DNA from: Xylocopa sonorina
Taxonomy: Eukaryota > Arthropoda > Insecta > Hymenoptera > Apidae
Length of the DNA: 64,000 nt
Reading direction: 5' to 3'
Assembly: GCF_050948175.1 (NCBI RefSeq)
Contig: NW_027490176.1
Coordinates: 434,001 to 498,000, forward strand
Part shown: piece by piece, positions 50,501 to 64,000 of the stretch
How positions within the stretch are numbered: the stretch's first letter is position 1
Layout: the number at the start of each line of letters is the position of its first letter
Translations under genes and position numbers: made by a program
Notes under the pieces: model-generated
Told to the model about the DNA's origin: nothing
Seen by the model: the letters and a program-made list of their open reading frames with translations, nothing else
Databases searched by the model: none

Positions 50501-53500
50501 ATTCATTTGAATCGTAGACGACGGATACATAACACTTCGCAAATCATATTATACCTTACCATGAAACATAGAAATGAGATGCGATATCGCGTTTTAAGAA
50601 TCGTAAGAACTCTATTGCTACGATACGTAGACATCTGCAAACTCTATTTCCTTGCAAGAAAGTGTCGCATTTACATTCATTTGAATCGTAGACGAGGAAT
50701 GCATAACACTTCGCAAATCATATTATATCTTACCATGAACATAGAAATGAGATGCGATATCGCGTTTTAAGAAGCATTAGAAATCTATTGCTACGATACG
50801 TAGATATCTGCAAACGCTATTTCCTTGCAAGCAAGTGTTGCATTTACATTCATTTGAAGCGTGGACGAGGAATACATGACACTTCGCAAATCATATTACA
50901 TCTTACCATGAAACATAGAAAAGAGATGCGATATCGCGTTTTAAGTATCATAAGAACTCTATTGCTACGATACGTAGACATCTGCAAACGCTATTTCCTT
51001 GCAAGGAAGTGTCGCATTTACATTCATTTGATGTGTTGACGAGGAGTACATAACACTTCGCAAATCATATTATATCTTACCATGAAACACAGAAATAAGA
51101 TCCGATATCGCGTTTCAAGAATCATAAGAACTCTATTGCTACGATACGTAGACATCTGCAAACGCTATTTCCTTGCAGGGAAGTGTCGCATTTACATTCA
51201 TTTGAAGCGTGGACGAGGAATACATGACACTTCGCAAATCATATTATATCTTACCATGAAACATAGAAATGAGATGCGTTATCGCGTTTTAAGAAGCATC
51301 AGAAATCCATTGCTACGATACGTAGACATCTGCAAACGCTATTTCCTTGCAAAGAAGTGTCGCATTTACATTCATTTGAAGTGTAGACGAGGAATACATA
51401 ACACTTCGCAAATCATATTATATCTTACCATGAAACATAGAAATGAGATGCGATATAGCGCTTTAAGAATCATAAGAACTCTATTGCTACGATACGTAGA
51501 CATCTGCAAAGGCTATTTCCTTGCAAGGAAATGTCGCATTTACATCATTTGAAGCGTGGACGAGGAATACACGACACTTCGCAAATCATATTATATCTTA
51601 CCATGAAGCATAGAAATGAGATGCGTTATCGCGTTTTAAGAAGCATCAGAAATCCATTGCTACAATACGTAGACATCTGCAAACGCTATTTCCTTGCAAG
51701 AAATTGTCGCATTTACATTCATTTGAAGTGTAGACGAGGAATACATAACACTTCGCAAATCATATTATACCTTACTATGAAACATAGAAATAAGATCCGA
51801 CATCGCGTTTTAAGAAGCAGCAGAAATCCATTGCTACGATACGTAGACATCTGCAAAGGCTATTTCCTTGCAAGAAAGTGTCGCATTTACATTCATTTGA
51901 AGTGTAGACGACGGATACATAACACTTCGCAAAACATATTATACTTTACCATGAAACATAGAAATGAGATGCGATATCGCGTTTTAAGAAGCATTAGAAC
52001 TCTATTGCTACGATACGTAGATATCTGCAAATGCTATTTCCTTGCAAGGAAGTGTTGCATTTACATTCATTTGAATCGTAGACGTGGAATGCATAACACT
52101 TCGCAATGAATATTATATCTATCATGAACATAAATATGAGATGTAATATCTCGTTTTAAGAAGCATTTGAACTCTATTGCTTCGATACTTAGACATCTGC
52201 AAACGCTATTTCCTTGCAAAGAAGTGTCGCATTTACATTCATTTGAAGTGTAGACGATGAATACATAACACTTCGCAAATCATATTATATCTTACCATGA
52301 AACATAGAAATAAGATCCGATATCGCGTTTTAAGAAGCAGCAGAAATCCATTGCTACGATACGTAGACATCTGCAAACGCTATTTCCTTGCAAGAAAGTG
52401 TCGCATTTACATTCATTTGAAGTGTAGACGAGGAATACATAACACTTCGCAAATCATATTATACCTTACCATGAAACATAGAAATGGGATNNNNNNNNNN
52501 NNNNNNNNNNNNNNNNNNNNNNNNNNNNNNNNNNNNNNNNNNNNNNNNNNNNNNNNNNNNNNNNNNNNNNNNNNNNNNNNNNNNNNNNNNTCCATTGCTA
52601 CGATACGTAGACATCTGCAAATGCTATTTCCTTGCAAGAAAGTGTCGCATTTACATTCATTTGAAGTGTAGACGAGGAATACATGACACTCCGCAAATCA
52701 TATTATATCTTACCATGAATCATAGAAGTGAGATGCGATATCGCGTTTTAAGAAGCAGCAGAAATCTATTGCTACGATACGTAGACATCTGCAAACGCTA
52801 TTTCCTTGCAAGGAAGTGCCGCATTTACATTCATTTGAAGCGTGGACGAGGAACACATGACACTTCGCAGATCATATTATATCTTACCATGAATCATAGA
52901 AATGAGATGCGATATCGCGATTTAAGAAGCATCAGAAATCCATTGCTACGATACGTAGACATCTGCAAACGCTATTTCCTTGCAAGAAAGTGTCGCATTT
53001 ACATTCATTTGAAGTGTAGACGAGGAATACATAACACTTCGCAAATCATATTATACCTTACCATGAAACATAGAAATGGGATGCGATATCGCGTTTTAAG
53101 AAGCAGCAGAAATCCATTGCTACGATACGTAGACATCTGCAAACGCTATTTCCTTGCAAGAAATTGTCGCATTTACATTCATTTGAATCGTAGACGACGG
53201 ATACATAACACTTCGCAAATCATATTATACCTTACCATGAAACATAGAAATGAGATGCGATATCGCGTTTTAAGAATCGTAAGAACTCTATTGCTACGAT
53301 ACGTAGACATCTGCAAACTCTATTTCCTTGCAAGAAAGTGTCGCATTTACATTCATTTGAAGTGTAGACGAGGAATACATGACACTTCGCATATCATATT
53401 ATATCTTACCATGAAACATAGAAGTGAGATGCGATATCGCGTTTTAAGAAGCATTAAAACACTATTGCTACGATAGGTAGACATTTGCAAACGCTATTTC

Positions 53501-56500
53501 CTTGCAAGGAAGTGTCGCATTTACATTCATTTGAAGTGTAGTCGAGGAATACATAACACTTCGCAAATCATATTATATCTTACCATGAAACATAGAAATG
53601 AGATGAGATATCGCGTTTTAAGAAGCATTAGAACTCTATTGCTACGATACGTAGACATCTGCAGACGCTATTTCCTTGCAAGGAAGTGTCGCATTTACAT
53701 TCATTTGAAGTGTAGACGAGGAATACATGACACTTCGCATATCATATTATATCTTACCATGAAACATAGAAGTGAGATGCGATATCGCGTTTTAAGAAGC
53801 ATTAAAACACTATTGCTACGATAGGTAGACATTTGCAAACGCTATTTCCTTGCAAGGAAGTGTCGCATTTACATTCATTTGAAGTGTAGTCGAGGAATAC
53901 ATAACACTTCGCAAATCATATTATATCTTACCATGAAACATAGAAATGAGATGAGATATCGCGTTTTAAGAAGCATTAGAACTCTATTGCTACGATAGCT
54001 AGACATCTGCAGACGCTATTTCCTAGCAAGGAAGTGTCGCATTTACATTCATTTGAAGTGTTGACGAGGAATACATAACACTTCGCAAATCATATTATAT
54101 CTTACCATGAAACATAGAAATGAGATGCGATATCGTGATTTAAGAATCATAAGAACTCTATTGCTACGATACGTAGACATCTGCAAACGCTATTTCCTTG
54201 CAAGGAAGTGTCGCATTTACATTCATTTGAAGTGTAGACGAGGAATACATAACACTTCGCAAATCATATTATATCTTACCATGAAACATAGAAATGAGAT
54301 GCGATATCGCGTTTTAAGAAGCATTAGAACTCTATTGCTACGATACCTAGACATCTGCAGACGCTATTTCCTAGCAAGGAAGTGTCGCATTTACATTCAT
54401 TTGAAGTGTTGACGAGGAATACATAACACTTCGCAAATCATATTATATCTTACCATGAAATATAGGAATGAGATGCGATATCGCGATTTAAGAATCATAA
54501 GAACTCTATTGCTACGATACGCTATTTCCTTGCAAGAAAGTGTCGCATTTACATTCATTTGAATCGTAGACGACGGATACATAACACTTCGCAAATCATA
54601 TTATACCTTACCATGAAACATAGAAATGAGATGCGATATCGCGTTTTATGAATCGTAAGAACTCTATTGCTACGATACGTAGACATCTGCAAACTCTATT
54701 TCCTTGCAAGAAAGTGTCGCATTTACATTCATTTGAATCGTAGACGAGGAATGCATAACACTTCGCAAATCATATTATATCTTACCATGAAACATAGGAA
54801 TGAGATGCGATATCGCGTTTTAAGAAACATTAGAAATCTATTGCTACGATACGTAGATATCTGCAAACGCTATTTCCTTGCAAGCAAGTGTTGCATTTAC
54901 ATTCATTTGAAGCGTGGACGAGGAATACATGACACTTCGCAAATCATATTACATCTTACCATGAAACATAGAAAGGAGATGCGATATCGCGTTTTAAGAA
55001 TCATAAGAACTCTATTGCTACGATACGTAGACATCTGCAAACGCTATTTCCTTGCAAGGAAGTGTCGCATTTACATTCATTTGATGTGTTGACGAGGAGT
55101 ACATAACACTTCGCAAATCATATTATATCTTACCATGAAACATAGAAATGAGTTCCGATATCGCGTTTTAAGAAGCAGCAGAAATCCATTGCTACGATAC
55201 GTAGACATCTGCAAACTCTATTTCCTTGCAAGAAAGTGTCGCATTTACATTCATTTGAATCGTAGAAGAGGAATGCATAACACTTCGCAAATCATATTAT
55301 ATCTTACCATGAAACATAGAAATGAGATGCGATATAGCGTTTTAAGAAGCATTAGAAATCTATTGCTACGATACGTAGATATCTGCAAACGCTATTTCCT
55401 TGCAAGGAAGTGTTGCATTTACATTCATTTGAATCGTAGAGGAGGAATGCATAACACTTCGCAATGAATATTATATCTTACCATGAAACATAGAAATGAG
55501 ATGCGATATCGCGTTTTAAGAAGCATTAGAACACTATTGCTACGATAGGTAGACATTTGCAAACGCTATTTCCTTGCAAGGAAGTGTCGCATTTACATTC
55601 ATTTGAAGTGTAGACGAGGAATACATTACACTTCGCAAATCATATTATATCTTACCATGAAACATAGAAATGAGATGCGATATCGCGTTTTAAGAAGCAT
55701 TAGAACACTATTGCTATGATACCTAGACATCTGCAGACGCTATTTCCTTGCAAGAAAGTGTCGCATTTACATTCATTTGAAGTGTAGACTAGGAATACGT
55801 AACACTTCGCAAATCATATTATACCTTACCATGAAACATAGAAATGAGATGCGATATCGCGTTTTAAGAAGCAGCAGAAATCCATTGCTACGATACGTAG
55901 ACATCTGCAAACGCTATTTCCTTGCAAGAAAGTGTCGCATTTACATTCATTTGAAGTGTAGACGACGGATACATAACACTTCGCAAATCATATTATACCT
56001 TACCATGAAACATAGAAATAAGATCCGATATCGCGTTTTAAGAATCATTAGAACGCTATTGCTACGATACGTAGACATCTGCAAACGCTATTTCCTTGCA
56101 GGGAAGTGTCGCATTTACTTTCATTTGAAGTGTAGACGAGGAATATATGACACTTCGCAAATCATATTATATCTTACCATGAAACATAGAAATGAGATGC
56201 GATATCGCGTTTTAAGAAGCGTTAGAAATCTATTGCTACGATACGTAGATATCTGCAAACGCTATTTCCTTGCAAGCAAGTGTTGCATTTACATTCATTT
56301 GAAGCGTGGACGAGGAATACATGACACTTCGCAAATCATATTACATCTTACCATGAAACGTAGAAAAGAGATGCGATATCGCGTTTTAAGAATCATAAGA
56401 ACTCTATTGCTACGATACGTAGATATCTGCAAACGCTATTTCCTTGCAAGGAAGTGTCGCATTTACATTCATTTGATGTGTTGACGAGGAGTACATAACA

Positions 56501-59500
56501 CTTCGCAAATCATATTATATCTTACCATGAAACATAGAAATAAGATCCGATATCGCGTTTCAAGAATCATAAGAACTCTATTGCTACGATACGTAGACAT
56601 CTGCAAACGCTATTTCCTTGCAGGGAAGTGTCGCATTTACAATCATTTGAAGTGTAGACGAGGAATACAGGACACTTCGCAAATCATATTATATCTTACC
56701 ATGAATCATAGAAGTGAGATGCGATATCGCGTTTTAAGAAGTAGCAGAAATCCATTGCTACGATACGTAGACATCTGCAAACGCTATTTCCTTGCAAGGA
56801 AGTTCCGCATTTACATTCATTTGAAGCGTGGACGAGGAATACATGACACTTCGCAAATCATATTACATCTTACCATGAAACATAGAAAGGAGATGCGATA
56901 TCGCGTTTTAAGAATCATAAGAACTCTATTGCTACGATACGTAGACATCTGCAAACGCTATTTCCTTGCAAGGAAGTGTCGCATATACATTCATTTGATG
57001 TGTTGACGAGGAGTACATAACACTTCGCAAATCATATTATATCTTACGATGAAACATAGAAATGAGATGCGATATCGCGTTTTAAGAAGCATTAGAACAC
57101 TATTGCTACGATAGGTAGACATTTGCAAACGCTGTTTCCTTGCAAGGAAGTGTCGCATTTACATTCATTTGAAGTGTAGCCGAGGAATACATTACACTTC
57201 GCAAATCATATTATATCTTACCATGAAACATAGAAATGAGATGCGATATCGCGTTTTAAGAAGCATTAGAACACTATTGCTATGATACCTAGACATCTGC
57301 AGACGCTATTTCCTTGCAAGAAAGTGTCGCATTTACATTCATTTGAAGTGTAGACGACGGATACATAAAACTTCGCAAATCATATTATACCTTACCATGA
57401 AACATAGAAATAAGATCCGATATCGCGTTTTAAGAATCATAAGAACGCTATTGCTACGATACGTAGACATCTGCAAACTCTATTTCCTTGCAAGAAAGTG
57501 TCGCATTTACATTCATTTGAATCGTAGACGAGGAATGCATAACACTTCGCAAATCATATTATATCTTACCATGATACATAGAAATGAGATGCGATATAGC
57601 GTTTTAAGAAGCATTAGAAATCTATTGCTACGATACGTAGATATCTGCAAAAGCTATTTCCTTGCAAGGAAGTGTTGCATTTACATTCATTTGAATCGTA
57701 GACGAGGAATGCATAACACTTCGCAATGAATATTATATCTTATCATGAAACATAGATATGAGATGCAATATCTCGTTTTAAGAAGCATTTGAACACTATT
57801 GCTTAGATACGTAGACATCTGCAAACGCTATTTCCTTGCAAGGAAGTGCGCATTTACATTTAGTTGATGTGTAGACGAGGAATACATAACACTTCACAAA
57901 TCATATTATATCTTACCATGAAACATAGAAATGAGATGCGATATCGCGTTTTAAGAAGCATTAGAACTCTATTGCTACGATACGTAGACATCGGCAGACG
58001 CTATTTCCTTGCAAGGAAGTGTCGCATTTACATTCATTTGAAGTGTAGACGAGGAATACATAACACTTCGCAAATCATATTATACCTTACCATGAAACAT
58101 AGAAATGAGATGCGATATCGCGTTTTAAGAAGCATTAGAACACTATTGCTACGATAGGTAGACATTTGCAAACGCTATTTCCTTGCAAGGAAGTGTCGCA
58201 TTTACATTCATTTGAAGTGTAGACGAGGAATACATAACACTTCGCAAATCATATTATATCTTACCATGAAACATAGAAATGGGATGCGATATCGCGTTTT
58301 AAGAAGCATTAGAACTCTATTGCTACGATACCTAGACATCTGCAGACGCTATTTCCTAGCAAGGAAGTGTCGCATTTACATTCATTTGAAGTGTAGACGA
58401 GGAATACATAACACTTCGCAAATCATATTATATCTTACCATGAAACATAGAAATGAGATGCGATATCGCGTTTTAAGAAGCAGCAGAAATCCATTGCTAC
58501 GATACGTAGACATCTGCAAACGCTATTTCCTTGCAAGAAAGTTTCGCATTTACATTCATTTGAAGTGTAGACGACGGATACATAACACTTCGCAAATCAT
58601 ATTATACCTTACCATGAAACATAGAAATGAGATGCGATATCGCGTTTTATGAATCGTAAGAACTCTATTGCTACGATACGTAGACATCTGCAAACTCTAT
58701 TTCCTTGCAAGAAAGTGTCGCATTTACATTCATTTGAATCGTAGACGAGGAATGCATAACACTTCGCAAATCATATTATATCTTACCATGAAACATAGAA
58801 ATGAGATGCGATATCGCGTTTTAAGAAGCATTAGAAATCTATTGCTACGATACGTAGATATCTGCAAACGCTACTTCCTTGCAAGGAAGTGTCGCATTTA
58901 CACTCATTTGAAGTGTAGACGAGGAATACATAACACTTCGCAAATCATATTATATCTTACCATGAAACATAGAAATGAGATGCGATATCGCGTTTTAAGA
59001 AGCATTAGAACACTATTGCTACGATACGTAGATATCTGCAGACGCTATTTCCTAGCAAGGAAGTGTCGCATTTACATTCATTTGAAGTGTAGACGAGGAA
59101 TGCATAACACTTCGCAATGAATATTATATCTTACCATGAAACATAGAAATGAGATGCGATATCGCGTTTTAAGAAGCATTAGAACACTATTGCTACGATA
59201 GGTAGACATTTGCAAACGCTATTTCCTTGCAAGGAAGTGTCGCATTTACATTCATTTGAAGTGTAGACGAGGAATACATTACACTTCGCAAATCATATTA
59301 TATCTTACCATGAAGCATAGAAATGAGATGCGATATCGCGTTTTAAGAAGCATTAGAACACTATTGCTATGATACCTAGACATCTGCAGACGATATTTCC
59401 TTGCAAGAAAGTGTCGCATTTACATTCATTTGAAGTGTAGACGAGGAATACATAACACTTCGCAAATCATATTATACCTTACCATGAAACATAGAAATGA

Positions 59501-62500
59501 GATGCGATATCGCGTTTTAAGAAGCAGCAGAAATCCATTGCTACGTTACGTAGACATCTGCAAACGCTATTTCCTTGCAAGAAAGTGTCGCATTTACTTT
59601 CATTTGAAGTGTAGACGACGGATACATAACACTTCGCAAATCATATTATACCTTACCATGAAACATAGAAATAAGATCCGATATCGCGTTTTAAGAATCA
59701 TAAGAACGCTATTGCTACGATATGTAGACATCTGCAAACGCTATTTCCTTGCAGGGAAGTGTCGCATTTACTTTCATTTGAAGTGTAGACGAGGAATATA
59801 TGACACTTCGCAAATCATATTATATCTTGCCATGAATCATAGAAGTGAGAAGCGATATCGCGTTTTAGGAAGCATTAGAACTCTATTGCTATGATACGTA
59901 GACATCTGCAAACGCTATTTCCTTGCAAGGAAGTGTCGCATTTACATTCATTTGAAGTGTAGGCGAGGAATACATGACACTTCGCAAATCATATTATATC
60001 TTACCATGAAACATAGAAATGAGATGCGATATCGCGTTTTAAGAAGCAGCAGAAATCCATTGCTACGATACGTAGACATCTGCAAACTCTATTTCCTTGC
60101 AAGAAAGTGTCGCATTTACATTCATTTGAATCGTAGACGAGGAATGCATAACACTTCGCAAATCATATTATATCATACCATGAAACATAGAAATGAGATG
60201 CGATATCGCGTTTTAAGAAGCATTAGAAATCTATTGCTACGATACGTAGATATCTGCAAACGCTATTTCCTTGCAAGCAAGTGTTGCATTTACATTCATT
60301 TGAAGCGTGGACGAGGAATACATGACACTTAGCAAATCATATTACATCTTAACATGAAACATAGAAAAGAGATGCGATATCGCGTTTTAAGAATCATAAG
60401 AACTCTATTGCTACGATACGTAGACATCTGCAAACGCTATTTCCTTGCAGGGAAGTGTCGCATTTACATTCATTTGAAGTGTAGACGAGGAATACAGGAC
60501 ACTTCGCAAATCATATTATATCTTCTACCATGAAACATAGAAATGAGTTCCGATATCGCGTTTTAAGAATCATAAGAACTCTATTGCTACGATACGTAGA
60601 CATCTACAAACGCTATTTCCTTGCAAGGAAGTGTCGCATTTACATTCATTTGAAGCGTGGACGAGGAATACATGACACTTCGCAAATCATATTATATCTT
60701 ACCATGAAACATAGAAATGAGATGCGTTATCGCGTTTTAAGAATCATAAGAACTCTATTGCTACGATACGTAGACATCTGCAAACTCTATTTCCTTGCAA
60801 GGAAGTGTCGCATTTACATTCATTTGAAGTGTAGACGAGGAATACAGGACACTTCGCAAATCATATTATATCTTACCATGAATCATAGAAGTGAGATGCG
60901 ATATCGCGTTTTAAGAAGTAGCAGAAATCCATTGCTACGATAGGTAGACATCTGCAAACGCTATTTCCTTGCAAGGAAGTGCCGCATTTACATTCATTTG
61001 AAGCGTGGACGAGGAATACATGACACTTCGCAGATCAAATTATATCTTACCATGAATCATAGAAATGAGATGCGATATCGCGATTTAAGAAGTATCAGAA
61101 ATCCATTGCTACGATACGTAGACATCTGCAAACGCTATTTCCTTGCAAGAAAGTGTCGCATTTACATTCATTTGAAGTGTAGACGAGGAATACATAACAC
61201 TTCGCAAATCATATTATATCTTACCATGAAACATAGAAATGAGATGCGATATCGCGTTTTAAGAAGCATTAGAACACTATTGCTACGATAGGTAGACATT
61301 TGCAAACGCTATTTCCTTGCAAGGAAGTGTCGCATTTACATTCATTTGAAGTGTAGACGAGGAATACATAACACTTTGCAAATCATATTATATCTTACCA
61401 TGAAACATAGAAATGAGATGCAATATCGCGTTTTAAGAAGCATTAGAACTCTATTGCTACGATACCTAGACATCTGCAGACGCTTTTTCCTTGCAAGAAA
61501 GTGTCGCATTTGCATTCATTTGAAGTGTAGACGAGGAATACATAACACTTCGCAAATCATATTATACATTACCATGAAACATAGAAGTGAGATGCGTTAT
61601 CGCGTTTTAAGAAGCATCAGAAATCCATTGCTACGATACGTAGACATCTGCAAACGCTATTTCCTTGCAAGAAAGTGTCGCATTTACATTCATTTGAAGT
61701 GTAGACGAGGAATACATAACACTTCGCAAATCATATTATACCTTACCATGAAACATAGAAATGAGATTCGATATCGCGTTTTAAGAAGCAGCAGAAATCC
61801 ATTGCTACGATACGTAGACATCTGCAAACTTTATTTCCTTGCAAGAAAGTGTCGCATTTACATTCATTTGAATCGTAGACGAGGAATGCATAACACTTCG
61901 CAATGAATATTATATCTTACCATGAAACATAGAAATGAGATGCGATATAGCGTTTTAAGAAGCATTAGAAATCTATTGCTACGATACGTAGATATCTGCA
62001 AACGCTATTTCCTTGCAAGGAAGTGTTGCATTTACATTCATTTGAATCGTAGACGAGGAATGCATAACACTTCGCAATGAATATTATATCTTACCATGAA
62101 ACATAGAAATGAGATGCGATATCGCGTTTTAAGAAGCATTAGAACACTATTGCTACGATAGGTAGACATTTGCAAACGCTATTTCCTTGCAAGGAAGTGT
62201 CGCATTTACATTCATTTGAAGTGTAGACGAGGAATACATTACACTTCGCAAATCATATTATATCTTACCATGAAGCATAGAAATGAGATGCGATATCGCG
62301 TTTTAAGAAGCATTAGAACACTATTGCTATGATACCTAGACATCTGCAGACGATATTTCCTTGCAAGAAAGTGTCGCATTTACATTCATTTGAAGTGTAG
62401 ACGAGGAATACATAACACCTTCGCAAATCATATTATACCTTACCATGAAACATAGAAATGAGATGCGATATCGCGTTTTAAGAAGCAGCAGAAATCCATT

Positions 62501-64000
62501 GCTACGTTACGTAGACATCTGCAAACGCTATTTCCTTGCAAGAAAGTGTCGCATTTACTTTCATTTGAAGTGTAGACGACGGATACATAACACTTCGCAA
62601 ATCATATTATACCTTACCATGAAACATAGAAATAAGATCCGATATCGCGTTTTAAGAATCATAAGAACGCTATTGCTACGATACGTAGACATCTGCAAAC
62701 GCTATTTCCTTGCAGGGAAGTGTCGCATTTACTTTCATTTGAAGTGTAGACGAGGAATATATGACACTTCGCAAATCATATTATATCTTGCCATGAATCA
62801 TAGAAGTGAGAAGCGATATCGCGTTTTAGGAAGCATTAGAACTCTATTGCTACGATACGTAGACATCTGCAAACGCTATTTCCTTGCAAGGAAGTGTCGC
62901 ATTTACATTCATTTGAAGTGTAGGCGAGGAATACATGACACTTCGCAAATCATATTATATCTTACCATGAAACATAGAAATGAGATGCGATATCGCGTTT
63001 TAAGAAGCAGCAGAAATCCATTGCTACGATACGTAGACATCTGCAAACTCTATTTCCTTGCAAGAAAGTGTCGCATTTACATTCATTTGAATCGTAGATG
63101 AGGAATGCATAACACTTCGCAAATCATATTATATCTTACCATGAAACATAGAAATGAGATGCGATATCGCGTTTTAAGAAGCATTAGAAATCTATTGCTA
63201 CGATACGTAGATATCTGCAAACGCTATTTCCTTGCAAGCAAGTGTTGCATTTACATTCATTTGAAGCGTGGACGAGGAATACATGACACTTAGCAAATCA
63301 TATTACATCTTAACATGAAACATAGAAAAGAGATGCGATATCGCGTTTTAAGAATCATAAGAACTCTATTGCTACGATACGTAGACATCTGCAAACGCTA
63401 TTTCCTTGCAAGGAAGTGTCGCATTTACATTCATTTGATGTGTTGACGAGGAGTACATAACACTTCGCAAATCATATTATATCTTACCATGAAACATAGA
63501 AATAAGATCCGATATCGCGTTTTAAGAATCATAAGAACTCTATTGCTACGATACGTAGACATCTGCAAACGCTATTTCCTTGCAGGGGAGTGTCGCATTT
63601 ACATTCATTTGAAGTGTAGACGAGGAATACAGGACACTTCGCAAATCATATTATATCTTACCATGAAACATAGAAATGAGTTCCGATATCGCGTTTTAAG
63701 AATCATAAGAACTCTATTGCTACGATACGTAGACATCTACAAACGCTATTTCCTTGCAAGGAAGTGTCGCATTTACATTCATTTGAAGCGTGGACGAGGA
63801 ATACATGACACTTCGCAAATCATATTATATCTTACCATGAAACATAGAATTGAGATGCGTTATCGCGTTTTAAGAATCATAAGAACTCTATTAATACGAT
63901 ACGTAGACATCTGCAAACTCTATTTCCTTGCAAGGAAGTGTCGCATTTACATTCATTTGAAGTGTAGACGAGGAATACAGGACACTTCGCAAATCATATT
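41501..64000. repeat. Satellite block E, multi-monomer duplications
   Basis: About 129 monomers with further variants (for example atgaatcatagaagtgag and caaactctatttcc) in large repeated segments: about 42.0-43.3 kb with 51.2-52.5 kb, 44.2-45.4 kb with 52.6-53.3 kb, 47.5-48.8 kb with 53.7-54.9 kb, and 59.1-60.9 kb with 62.06-64.0 kb. One assembly gap lies inside. The array continues past the window's end. No gene is visible. Confidence 0.94.
52491..52590. other. Assembly gap, exactly 100 N
   Basis: A round 100 N is the usual placeholder for a gap of unknown size. Between the flanking motifs a single monomer would hold 30 bp, so the true length should be 30 plus a multiple of 174, not 100. 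Confidence 0.95.

Noticed and set aside
10813..63293. Dozens of plus-strand frames of 60-670 codons in the satellite, as possible protein genes
   Set aside because: They are one 58-codon satellite frame broken by indels; differences are mostly amino-acid changing and begin and end at random monomers.
10327..64000. CRISPR array
   Set aside because: The repeats are head-to-tail 174-bp monomers with no unique spacers and no cas genes, in a eukaryotic setting.
10327..64000. CENP-B box in the monomer
   Set aside because: The nearest TTCG-containing stretches (ttcgatacgtag, cttcgcaaatc) lack the required A and CGGG positions.

Overview
This is a eukaryotic, repeat-only window with no host gene that I can support. 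About 53 kb is one tandem satellite with a monomer of about 174 bp. The rest is a Ty3/gypsy-type LTR retrotransposon and a related solo LTR sitting inside that satellite. The pol frame looks like an arthropod gypsy-like element, the LTRs are CpG-rich, and the satellite is AT-rich but keeps its CpG sites. Together these suggest an insect, perhaps a hymenopteran, but the species cannot be read from the window. The setting looks centromeric or pericentromeric.

Layout. 1-1348: a diverged form of the satellite. 1349-10326: one LTR element on the minus strand. Its 5' LTR is 8793-10326, followed by a tRNA-Leu-type primer-binding site, gag (split by a frameshift near 8000), a -1 frameshift signal at 7498-7504, a long open pol (2591-7585), a polypurine tract, and the 3' LTR at 1349-2882. 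10327-16592: a second satellite form. 16593-18315: a solo LTR of the same family with a 4-bp target duplication, enlarged by two insertions, one of which ends in a 28S-rRNA-like sequence. 18316-64000: satellite to the end of the window, including a 9-monomer (1566-bp) higher-order repeat around 20.3-25.8 kb, an irregular stretch from about 33.4 to 41.5 kb, further large duplications, and a 100-N assembly gap at 52491-52590.

How the parts work together. The element reads as Gag (capsid region and two zinc knuckles), then by -1 frameshift Pol: protease, a beta-rich linker, reverse transcriptase, RNase H, a macro-domain-like module, integrase, and a basic/acidic tail that runs through the polypurine tract into the LTR. 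No env gene or chromodomain is visible. The satellite keeps one plus-strand frame open over many monomers because 174 is a multiple of 3. The variation between monomers is mostly amino-acid changing, so I do not treat these frames as genes.

Most notable points: the macro-like module in Pol, the Pol C-terminus encoded by the LTR, the -1 frameshift signal, the mismatched satellite flanks of the full element, the 28S-tailed insertion in the solo LTR, and the monomer phase across the assembly gap, which shows that the written gap length is wrong.
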